DNA from: Halieaceae bacterium
GTDB taxonomy: Bacteria; Pseudomonadota; Gammaproteobacteria; Pseudomonadales; Halieaceae
DNA: 6,684 nt
Direction: 5' to 3'
NCBI GenBank assembly: GCA_018666055.1
Contig: JABJAS010000233.1
Coordinates: 1-6,684, forward strand
Shown: piece after piece, positions 1 through 4,922 of the stretch
Layout: every line of letters begins with the position of its first letter
Position numbering within the stretch: the first letter of the stretch is position 1
Notes under the pieces: generated by a model
Told to the model about the DNA's origin: nothing
Database searches by the model: none
Seen by the model: only the letters and a program-made list of their open reading frames with translations
Program-made: the position numbers and the translations under genes

Positions 1-27
1 CTGCCTTCCCCCTGCGCGTTTTGCCAT
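1..27 (-). CDS. 5' end of an unidentified gene running off the left edge
   Basis: Only nine codons are inside the window (MAKRAGGRQ, reading leftwards from the ATG at 27-25), so the product cannot be named. The case for a real gene is the upstream signal. On the minus strand an AGGGAGA Shine-Dalgarno element (42-36) lies eight bases before the ATG. A promoter-like pair of hexamers lies further upstream (103-74), giving a short leader of about 40 bases. The start is basic (K, R, R), which does not discriminate between families. It is transcribed divergently from the small ORF at 443. The alternative is a chance ATG behind a purine-rich stretch; sequence left of position 1 would settle it. Confidence 0.5.
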
Positions 28-73
28 GTTTCGCTTCTCCCTAAAGCTGGGTTTTCGACCCCGTATTGCTCGC

Positions 74-103
74 ATTATTAGCCCACACAGCAGACGCAGG
101 CAA
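74..103 (-). promoter_or_regulatory. Putative sigma-70 promoter for the left-edge gene
   Basis: On the minus strand a -35-like TTGCCT (103-98, 4/6 to consensus) is followed after 18 bases by AATAAT (79-74, 5/6 to the -10 consensus). Initiation would fall near 67 and give a leader of about 40 bases before the ATG at 27. The assignment rests on hexamer match and position only. Confidence 0.45.
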
Positions 104-442
104 GACTTTAAATCGGTGGTAAATCGGGCCGTTATGTCGGCGTCTCGCGTGGTTGCGTGAACGGCGTTATGACTGGCCGGCTTCCGGACCATCAACGCGA
201 TGGGTGATGGGAAAAAGTGCTCTATTGAGTCGGAGAAAAATGGCGTATTGGTCGAAGAAAGAGCCCGATTGAGCGTGTTGATAACGTTGGCTGAAACTAC
301 TGCCGCGGTACCACTCAATGCGGTCGGTTTTCCTCGCTGATGGTCCCGCGCCGATCAGTGAGCGATGCGTTGATTGTGCACGCAACTTGTCGCGTCTTCC
401 GCTACACTTTACTTGTATTTTTTTGAATGACAGAGGTGAGCC
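104..442. other. Intergenic stretch without a recognisable gene
   Basis: No convincing coding region is visible on either strand. The one long open frame here (minus strand, 487-167) overlaps the 443 ORF in antisense, has no family resemblance and has a composition like translated non-coding DNA. Small inverted repeats are present (CCGG-CTT-CCGG near 178-188; CCATCA/TGATGG near 189-210) but are at chance level. A TACACT hexamer at 403-408 could be the -10 of a promoter for the ORF at 443, with no convincing -35 before it. The stretch is long for a bacterial intergenic gap and could hold a decayed gene or a small RNA, but nothing shows this directly. Confidence 0.4.
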
Positions 443-592
443 ATGCCAACAGAACAAGCGCTGAAAGAGGTTGCCGAACTGCTCCACGAGTTGAAGCTGG
501 AGCTCGTGGCCGAGATGGATTACGCGTCGCTAGAGCTACAAGTTGAGGCCATTATTGATAAGGTCTACGCACTCTCTGAGGACGCTGAGTAA
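443..592 (+). CDS. Small acidic hypothetical protein (49 aa)
   Basis: This 49-residue protein begins MPTEQALKEVAELLHELK and ends LSEDAE; I do not recognise a family. Support for coding is a strong GAGGTGA Shine-Dalgarno element (433-439) three bases before the ATG, and a composition far from random. It is rich in Glu, Leu, Ala and Val, with hydrophobic residues spaced at helical intervals, and has no Cys, Pro only at residue 2 and no Gly. It should be soluble, acidic and largely alpha-helical, possibly two helices (about 3-24 and 27-44) forming a hairpin or a dimeric coiled coil. There is no signal peptide or membrane segment. It lies 86 bases upstream of the ABM-like gene on the same strand and may be cotranscribed with it. 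Function is unknown. Confidence 0.65.
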   Translation: MPTEQALKEVAELLHELKLELVAEMDYASLELQVEAIIDKVYALSEDAE

Positions 593-678
593 ACGGCATC
601 AACCGATCTAGCGGCGTCTACGTGGTGTCGCTGGGATTCAATCACGAGCGAACTTAATCGTAGGCAGGAGAGACTGAC

Positions 679-978
679 ATGACAGCAAGCGTGTTACTGG
701 AGGGGTTTTTAAAAGACGGAGAGCGAGACGGGTTTACCGCACTGCTGACCGAGAAATTCAAAGTGACCAGGACCTTCGATGGATTCCAAACAATAGACCT
801 GACCTACAACGTGGAGGACCCCAGCAATTGGGTGATCACTGAGCGATGGGATTCCAAAGAGGATTATCAAAAGTACTTACAATTCAGACAAGAGGACGGC
901 ACCTTAGACGAGGTCGCGTCGGTTTGCAGGGATGCGCCGTCAGTCAGGATTTTCGATATCGTAGAGACCTCTGCATAG
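679..978 (+). CDS. Antibiotic-biosynthesis-monooxygenase (ABM)-like small protein
   Basis: This 99-aa protein has the layout of the dimeric alpha-beta barrel ABM/YgiN-type family. It has a first beta strand (about 3-10), a helix with charged residues (12-29), a T-R...G-F turn (30-36), a second strand (36-45) and the hallmark E-x-W-D-S-x-E-x-Y segment (Glu55, Trp57, Ser59, Tyr63) leading into the next helix. Members act as small cofactor-free oxygenases, haem-degrading enzymes or ligand-binding proteins; the substrate cannot be read from the sequence. The ATG follows an AGGAG element (666-670) at eight bases. There is no signal peptide, so it is cytoplasmic. It sits between the 49-aa ORF and the MTHFR-like gene, all on the plus strand, although the 290-base gap downstream argues for a separate promoter for the latter. 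The fold family is likely; an enzymatic role is not certain. Confidence 0.7.
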   Translation: MTASVLLEGFLKDGERDGFTALLTEKFKVTRTFDGFQTIDLTYNVEDPSNWVITERWDSKEDYQKYLQFRQEDGTLDEVASVCRDAPSVRIFDIVETSA

Positions 979-1268
979 GATCGACTGTGCCGGTTGGGTT
1001 GCAGCTAGCAGAGAGAAGATGAGGCCCCCTGCAACCCGCATCGGGTCCAGATCGATAAGCGCATCGATCGGCTCATTAGCAGAAAATCAACAGCTGATCG
1101 ACTGAGAGCGACAACGGGTTGTCTGATTGCGTCGCGAGCGGCTTGCGTGGAGCCGCTCTGTATACGCACCGTGGGGCAGGCGGTAGGATTCGCCCAAATT
1201 TAATAGGCTGCCGTCGCATCATCTGATTGCTATCACAAGGGCGGCGCAACAGGGGCAGGGTTGGTGCA
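979..1268 (+). other. Inverted-repeat-rich leader region upstream of the MTHFR-like gene
   Basis: This 290-base gap has no credible ORF but holds several perfect inverted repeats in a row. They are GGGTTGCAG/CTGCAACCC (996-1004 with 1029-1037), GATCGAT/ATCGATC (1050-1056 with 1063-1069, six-base loop), GCGAC/GTCGC (1108-1112 with 1131-1135) enclosing a GACAA/TTGTC hairpin, and GAGCGGCT/AGCCGCTC (1136-1143 with 1151-1158, seven-base loop). None is followed by a T-tract, so none is a standard terminator for the ABM-like gene. A TTTAAT hexamer at 1199-1204 could be a -10 element, in which case most of the structure would be upstream of the transcript. I could not match it to a known riboswitch: no cobalamin, SAM or glycine consensus is evident. 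Each repeat alone is near chance frequency; the clustering is what is notable. Confidence 0.35.
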
Positions 1269-2120
1269 ATGACAGCGAGCATTTTAGAAGGTTTTTCAAT
1301 AGAGGTCATGCCTCGGACATTGGCCAAGATCGACGACTTGGAGGCGCTGTTCCCGCCCGGTACGAGAGTGTATCTGGCACACATCGAGGGGGTCGATTTT
1401 CAAGACATGCTGGCGGCGGCGGCGAGACTGACGAAAGCGGGTTATCAAGTCATGCCTCATTTTCCCGCTCGGTTGATGAAGGACGTGAGTACGCTTGAAA
1501 ACTGGATTCAGTCTTATGCGGGTGAGGCGGGGGTCTCTGAGGCTTTGTTGCTGGCGGGGAGCCCCAGATCACCTCAAGGGACCCTGTCTAACTCGATGCA
1601 GTTGCTGGAAACAGGATTATTCGATAAATACCACTTCAAGCGTTTCCATGTGGCAGGGCATCCTGAAGGTAATAAAGATATTGATGCGGGGACTGCTGGT
1701 GATCCGCTCGGTGATGCGCTGAGGTGGAAGCAGGCATTCTCGGGTCAAACTAGCGCGGAGATGGCAATTGTCACTCAATTTTCGTTCAGTGCAACGGCTG
1801 TCTACGAATGGGCTACTGCGCTGAAAGGCGCCGGTATTTCTCTACCCATACATATCGGTATCGCAGGTCCCACAAAGCTGCAGACGCTGATCAAATTTGC
1901 GATTTCCTGCGGTGTTGGGCCCTCCCTTAAAGTGCTGCATAAACGAGCTAAAGATATCTCGAAATTACTCTTGCCTTATGAGCCCGTAGAGATCGTAAGC
2001 GATCTCGAATTGATGCTGAAAAATGACGATAAAACGAATATCTCAAAGGTGCACGTGTTCCCCCTGGGTGGTATTCAGAAATCCGCAGATTGGCTGTCCG
2101 CTGAGCTCCAGTCGGCGTGA
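1269..2120 (+). CDS. Methylenetetrahydrofolate reductase-like protein (divergent MetF family)
   Basis: This 283-aa protein is slightly shorter than E. coli MetF (about 296) and belongs to the FAD-dependent MTHFR TIM-barrel family. These enzymes interconvert 5,10-methylene- and 5-methyl-tetrahydrofolate in the cytoplasm. Visible landmarks are F-S-I-E-V-M-P at 9-15, with Glu12 matching the catalytic Glu28 of E. coli MetF; V-M-P-H-F-P-A-R at 61-68; H-V-A-G-H-P-E-G-N at 127-135, equivalent to the Y-P-E-x-H-P-E segment; V-T-Q-F at 168-171; and I-G-I-A-G-P near 196-201. The usual L-R-G-D segment, whose Asp tunes the flavin, reads L-L-A-G-S (94-98). The open frame extends upstream to a TTG at 1227, but ATG 1269 is preferred because it begins the conserved N-terminus; the ribosome site before it (GGGGCAGGG, 1252-1260) is mediocre. 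The clade is distinct from metabolic MetF and may work in methyl-group oxidation, as MTHFRs beside demethylase genes do; this is inference. No such partners are in the window. Confidence 0.85.
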   Translation: MTASILEGFSIEVMPRTLAKIDDLEALFPPGTRVYLAHIEGVDFQDMLAAAARLTKAGYQVMPHFPARLMKDVSTLENWIQSYAGEAGVSEALLLAGSPRSPQGTLSNSMQLLETGLFDKYHFKRFHVAGHPEGNKDIDAGTAGDPLGDALRWKQAFSGQTSAEMAIVTQFSFSATAVYEWATALKGAGISLPIHIGIAGPTKLQTLIKFAISCGVGPSLKVLHKRAKDISKLLLPYEPVEIVSDLELMLKNDDKTNISKVHVFPLGGIQKSADWLSAELQSA

Positions 2121-2203
2121 AGAATATATTGTTTTAGGCGCCCCTTTGATTGATGAGGGCCGTGGCTGGAGTGCTATGTTTTTAGGCGTGCACACGCTTC
2201 GTG

Positions 2204-2224
2204 GGCGCCGTGACGGCGCCTTTA
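2204..2224 (+). terminator. Probable intrinsic terminator downstream of the MTHFR-like gene
   Basis: A perfect seven-base-pair GC stem (GGCGCCG 2204-2210, loop TGA, CGGCGCC 2214-2220) is followed by TTTA. The stem is strong but the T-tract is short, so termination may be partial. It lies between the converging MTHFR-like gene and tRNA-Arg, 83 bases after the stop codon. The minus-strand reading has no T-tract. Confidence 0.5.
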
Positions 2225-2266
2225 GATTAGCGCAGTGAAGGAGATTTAGAGGCGATACCAGGGCTT

Positions 2267-2343
2267 TGGCGCGGAATGCAGGAGTCGAACCTGCGACCTC
2301 CGGTTTCGTAGACCGGCGCTCTATCCAGCTGAGCTAATTCCGC
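2267..2343 (-). tRNA. tRNA-Arg (anticodon ACG)
   Basis: The minus strand folds into a complete 77-nt cloverleaf. The acceptor stem is GCGGAAT/ATTCCGC, the D arm GCTC-AGCTGGATA-GAGC, and the anticodon stem CCGGT/ACCGG with loop CTACGAA, giving anticodon ACG. The variable loop is AGGTC, and the T arm GCAGG-TTCGACT-CCTGC. It ends in discriminator G and a genomically encoded CCA (2269-2267). ACG is deaminated to ICG by TadA in bacteria and reads CGU, CGC and CGA arginine codons. Body and D-loop closely resemble the E. coli argV/argQ-type tRNA. It stands alone, with its own promoter upstream at 2386-2414. No repeat of its 3' end that would mark an integrated element was seen in the window. Confidence 0.97.
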
Positions 2344-2385
2344 GTGTTGGTGCTCGCCCATGCCGTCCCAACGGCGAGGGGGCGT

Positions 2386-2414
2386 AGTATACACATTTGC
2401 ACTTATCAGGCCAG
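2386..2414 (-). promoter_or_regulatory. Promoter of tRNA-Arg with GC-rich discriminator
   Basis: On the minus strand TATACT (2391-2386, 5/6 to the -10 consensus) is preceded at 17 bases by a weak -35 (CTGGCC, 2414-2409). It is followed directly by a C-rich run (ACGCCCCC). A GC-rich discriminator after the -10 is typical of stable-RNA promoters under stringent (ppGpp) control. Initiation near 2379 would give a leader of about 36 nt before the tRNA, with a small hairpin potential (CTCGCC/GGCGAG) that would be removed in 5' processing. Confidence 0.6.
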
Positions 2415-2484
2415 CCAGTTAACAGGATGCGCTGAGGCGTTGGTATAAGCCGTTTCCTTGCAGCTGCAAGCAGGCTAAGCGCGA

Positions 2485-2925
2485 TCAGGTCGCGACCCAT
2501 TCAATGATTTCGGCTTCTAGGTCGTCGAGGTCAGCGTCATCTTCACTGATGGTTCTGTGGGCGACACTCACGCCTGCACTGAGCACCGATTGCGGGTCGC
2601 CGGTCAGCAGTGGATGCCACTGTGGCAATGCCTTTCCCTCACTCAGCCGCCGGTAGGCGCAGCTTCGAGGCATCCAGGCGAGCTCCGCGGAGTCCATGTT
2701 GCGAACATCGAGACAGTCGCTGACTTCTGCAGTCCGCGCCGCATAGCGCTGGCATTGCGCGGTCGCGGTATCGAGGAGTCGGCAGGCGACGTGTGTGTAG
2801 AAGACATCAGCTGTTTCTTCGTTAACGAGCTTATGTAGACAGCATTGGCCGCAGCCGTCACAGAGCGACTCCCATTCAACTTGGGTCATCTCCGCGAGCG
2901 TTTTCTGTTCCCAAAAATGGATCAT
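2485..2925 (-). CDS. ycgN: YcgN/UPF0260 family cysteine-cluster protein
   Basis: This 146-aa protein matches the YcgN (UPF0260) family throughout; E. coli YcgN is about 153 aa. The N-terminal F-W-E-x-K-T-L (4-10) and W-E-S-L-C-D-G-C-G-Q-C-C-L (18-30) blocks are near-identical to the enterobacterial protein. The metal-cluster signature C-x2-C-x2-C-C is Cys22, Cys25, Cys28 and Cys29, with further conserved Cys48, Cys58, Cys71 and Cys89. W-H-P-L-L-T-G (103-109) is also conserved. The domain is the CxxCxxCC putative Zn/Fe-chelating family; the biochemical role is unknown. The C-terminal tail is acidic and variable. It is cytoplasmic, with no signal peptide. Start 2925 is fixed by the conserved N-terminus; a GAAGGGAG site lies about 12 bases upstream, a somewhat long spacing. 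It is divergent from the SDR gene at 3116, with tRNA-Arg downstream on the same strand. Confidence 0.93.
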   Translation of the reverse strand: MIHFWEQKTLAEMTQVEWESLCDGCGQCCLHKLVNEETADVFYTHVACRLLDTATAQCQRYAARTAEVSDCLDVRNMDSAELAWMPRSCAYRRLSEGKALPQWHPLLTGDPQSVLSAGVSVAHRTISEDDADLDDLEAEIIEWVAT

Positions 2926-2992
2926 CGTTGCCGGCGTCTCCCTTCTTTACTGACCAGATAAGCCTGTCTGTCAGCCACGCCAAGCATAGCCT

Positions 2993-3080
2993 ATTGCCCG
3001 TATACTGCGCTGGGCGACGACTGGTTAGCGCGCACCAAAGCACGGGGCGAACGCGAGCAGTGGTCAGTGATACGGGCAAT
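2993..3080. repeat. Long inverted repeat in the ycgN/SDR divergent intergenic region
   Basis: ATTGCCCGTAT (2993-3003) recurs exactly in reverse complement as ATACGGGCAAT (3070-3080). Beyond that the match resumes after a one-base insertion: ACTG (3004-3007) pairs with CAGT (3065-3068). The arms are thus 15 and 16 bases with a single bulge, 57 bases apart, with centres about 77 bp apart. The left arm contains TATACT (3001-3006), a good -10 for the plus-strand SDR gene though without a clear -35. The right arm read on the minus strand has TATCAC at the same place. It could be a paired operator for divergent control, an RNA stem in the SDR leader, or a remnant of a small repeat element. Confidence 0.6.
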
Positions 3081-3115
3081 CAGCACGTTAGCGTGCCGCA
3101 CGCGAGGAATAAATC

Positions 3116-3895
3116 ATGGATCTGGGTATTCAAGGTCGACGCGCACTAGTCTGCGCATCATCGAAGGGTTTGGGCAAGGGCTGTGCTGAAGCGCTGGCGG
3201 GCGAGGGCGTGGACCTTATCCTCAACGCACGAGGCGCCGAGTCTTTGGAAGCGACCGCTGCCAATATTCGCTCAACCTATGGAGTATCGGTGGTGGCGGT
3301 TCCGGCGGATATCACCACTGAGGCGGGTCAGGCGGCGGTGCTAGAGGCGGCGGGAGACATCGATATTCTGGTGACCAATGCGGGTGGGCCACCTCCCGGC
3401 ACGTGGTCTGACTGGAATCGAGACGATTTTATTGCGGCGTTCGATGCTAATTTATTGACGCCCATTGCGCTCATAAAGGCATTGTTGCCCGGCATGATGG
3501 ACAGGGGCTGGGGGCGGATTGTCAACATCACCAGCGTGGCCGTGAAGGCGCCGATTCCAGTGCTCGGGCTCTCCAACACGGCGCGCTCTGGTTTGACCGG
3601 ATACGTCGCCGGCGTATCGCGGCAAGTCGCAGGCAGTGGTGTCACGATTAACAACTTATTGCCGGGGCTGCACGATACTGACCGACTGGTTACGCTGGAC
3701 AAAGTGGACGCGGGTGCCCGCGGTATCAGCGAAGACGATGCTCGCCAAGCGCGCATGCAATCGGTGCCAGCGGGACGATTTGGCACGTCTGAAGAATTTG
3801 GCGCAGCCTGTGCTTGGTTGTGTTCGACTAAGGCGGGTTTCGTGATTGGCCAAAATATCCTATTGGATGGCGGCGCGTTCCCCGGCGCGCTCTAA
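3116..3895 (+). CDS. Atypical SDR family oxidoreductase (3-oxoacyl-ACP-reductase-like) lacking the YxxxK pair
   Basis: This 259-aa Rossmann-fold protein has normal SDR length. The nucleotide-binding loop is A-S-S-K-G-L-G-K-G (14-22), a variant of TGxxxGIG. An acidic residue after the second-strand region is at Asp65 (A-D-I-T), N-A-G-G-P-P at 88-93 is intact, and the C-terminal L-D-G-G-A is present. Catalytic Ser140 (I-T-S) is kept. Thirteen residues on, where Tyr belongs, is Ser153, and the Lys position is Arg157 (S-N-T-A-R). This matches the CDD group called BKR_like_SDR_like, known for imperfect NAD-binding and catalytic motifs. The reaction is therefore unknown, and the 3-oxoacyl-ACP reductase label is only by homology. 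GAGGAA (3104-3109) lies six bases before the ATG. A small GCACG/CGTGC hairpin (3083-3096) is just upstream. It is divergent from ycgN and followed by a second SDR. Confidence 0.88.
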   Translation: MDLGIQGRRALVCASSKGLGKGCAEALAGEGVDLILNARGAESLEATAANIRSTYGVSVVAVPADITTEAGQAAVLEAAGDIDILVTNAGGPPPGTWSDWNRDDFIAAFDANLLTPIALIKALLPGMMDRGWGRIVNITSVAVKAPIPVLGLSNTARSGLTGYVAGVSRQVAGSGVTINNLLPGLHDTDRLVTLDKVDAGARGISEDDARQARMQSVPAGRFGTSEEFGAACAWLCSTKAGFVIGQNILLDGGAFPGAL

Positions 3896-4052
3896 CGCCG
3901 CTTTCTGACAGTGGCCTGCTTCATACAGGCCTGCCAGCGCACTCAAGGGTGTTAGGACAATACGTTTTGGCATAGTCATCTAACAACGCGTTTTGTCGTA
4001 CAACTGGGGGTAAAACGCGCCTGCAGTGGCCGGATAACAGGGGAGCAACGTG

Positions 4053-4790
4053 ATGTCCGATAAGGGCGATCTGGATATCGTATTTGGTGCGAGCAGTGCC
4101 ATCGGCGGTGCGCTGATTCAGCGCTGGCAACGAGAGGGGCTGAGACCCATCTTGGCGGTGACGCGCTCTGCTAACGCAATCAGCGATATCGGTGATCTGA
4201 ATGGGGTGCAGGTTGAGACCTCAGATTACAGCGAGGTGTCTTTGTCAGTACTTGCTGCGCGATTGGTGTCGGCGCAAACGAACGTGACAAGGTTGGTCGT
4301 GTGTAATGGTGTTTTGCAAGGGGCGGGCTATCGTCCTGAGCGCGCGTTGGCCCAGATCGACTCTACGGCGATGGACAAGGTGTTTGAGGTTAATACGTTC
4401 CTACCGATGCGGATACTATCGGCGATGGCCCCCTTGCTGAAGACAAGTCCCGCCCCCATTGTGGCTGCGCTTTCCGCGCGCGTGGGCAGTCTTGGTGACA
4501 ATCGCCGTGGCGGTTGGTACAGCTACCGAGGCAGTAAGGCCGCCCTAAACATGATGCTGCAATGCTTAGCCCATGAATTGGTGCGCGTTAACCCGTCAGC
4601 AAAGGTCGTGGCGTATCATCCGGGAACGGTCGATACGCCGCTGTCGAAACCGTTTCAGGCGGCGGTCAGCCCAGAGGCGCTGTTGCAACCTGACCAAGCT
4701 GCCGAGGCCTTGGATTCGGTGCTCAGTCAGGTCGTGGCAGATGGCACCTTGAGTTATGTGGATTGGCGCGGCCAGACGATTCCCTGGTGA
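4053..4790 (+). CDS. SDR family oxidoreductase, CsgA/C-factor-like
   Basis: This 245-aa short-chain dehydrogenase has its glycine motif G-A-S-S-A-I-G-G at 12-19 right after the first strand. It has C-N-G (84-86) in place of NNAG, Asn114 in V-N-T, Ser141 and a full Tyr158-x3-Lys162 pair inside W-Y-S-Y-R-G-S-K. The H-P-G-T-V-D-T segment (179-185) followed by L-S-K-P-F is typical of the CsgA/C-factor-like group. The Ser-to-Tyr distance (17 instead of about 13) also fits that group, which carries an insertion there. It is probably an active NAD(P)-dependent reductase of unknown substrate. A GTG at 4050 directly precedes the ATG; ATG 4053 is preferred because AGGGGAG (4039-4045) is then seven bases away. 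The 157-base gap after the first SDR holds an inverted repeat CGCGTTTT/AAAACGCG (3987-3994 with 4012-4019) and a TTGGCA -35-like hexamer (3967-3972), so it may have its own promoter. No T-tract terminator follows it. Confidence 0.88.
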   Translation: MSDKGDLDIVFGASSAIGGALIQRWQREGLRPILAVTRSANAISDIGDLNGVQVETSDYSEVSLSVLAARLVSAQTNVTRLVVCNGVLQGAGYRPERALAQIDSTAMDKVFEVNTFLPMRILSAMAPLLKTSPAPIVAALSARVGSLGDNRRGGWYSYRGSKAALNMMLQCLAHELVRVNPSAKVVAYHPGTVDTPLSKPFQAAVSPEALLQPDQAAEALDSVLSQVVADGTLSYVDWRGQTIPW

Positions 4791-4922
4791 TCGCCCCCGA
4801 TGGTGGGGCGCCAGTACAGTGTGTCACTTATTGCACATTTGTTCTGCTCCTGTTGATATACCCTATTGAGTTGGCGTGTCGTGGTGACATGTTGGAAGAC
4901 AATTTCTGAAGGGGAGAGATTT

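Noticed and set aside
2..160. Plus-strand open frame entering from the left edge and ending in TGA at 158-160
   Set aside because: Its arginine-rich translation matches nothing I recognise, and it overlaps a minus-strand start that has both a ribosome site and a promoter.
167..487. 106-residue open frame on the minus strand
   Set aside because: It overlaps the better-supported 443 ORF in antisense, has no ribosome site of note, no family resemblance and a random-looking composition.
979..1104. Direct repeat GATCGACTG at 979-987 and 1096-1104
   Set aside because: A nine-base direct repeat at this distance is expected several times by chance in the window, and no mobile element lies between the copies.
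2267..2343. tRNA-Arg as an integration site for a mobile element
   Set aside because: No integrase, no second copy of the tRNA 3' end and no phage-like genes are present in the window.
2457..2470. Perfect 14-bp palindrome CTTGCAGCTGCAAG just downstream of ycgN
   Set aside because: About 0.4 such palindromes are expected by chance in this length, and neither strand has a T-tract after it, so it is not a convincing terminator or operator.
3328..3786. 152-residue open frame antisense to the first SDR
   Set aside because: It lies wholly inside a strongly supported gene and is a mirror effect of that gene's codon use.
3913..3931. GGCCTG/CAGGCC hairpin after the first SDR
   Set aside because: A six-base stem with no T-tract; not supported as a terminator.
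4792..4810. CGCCCC/GGGGCG hairpin directly after the CsgA-like SDR
   Set aside because: The stem is short and no T-tract follows, so it is not called as an intrinsic terminator.
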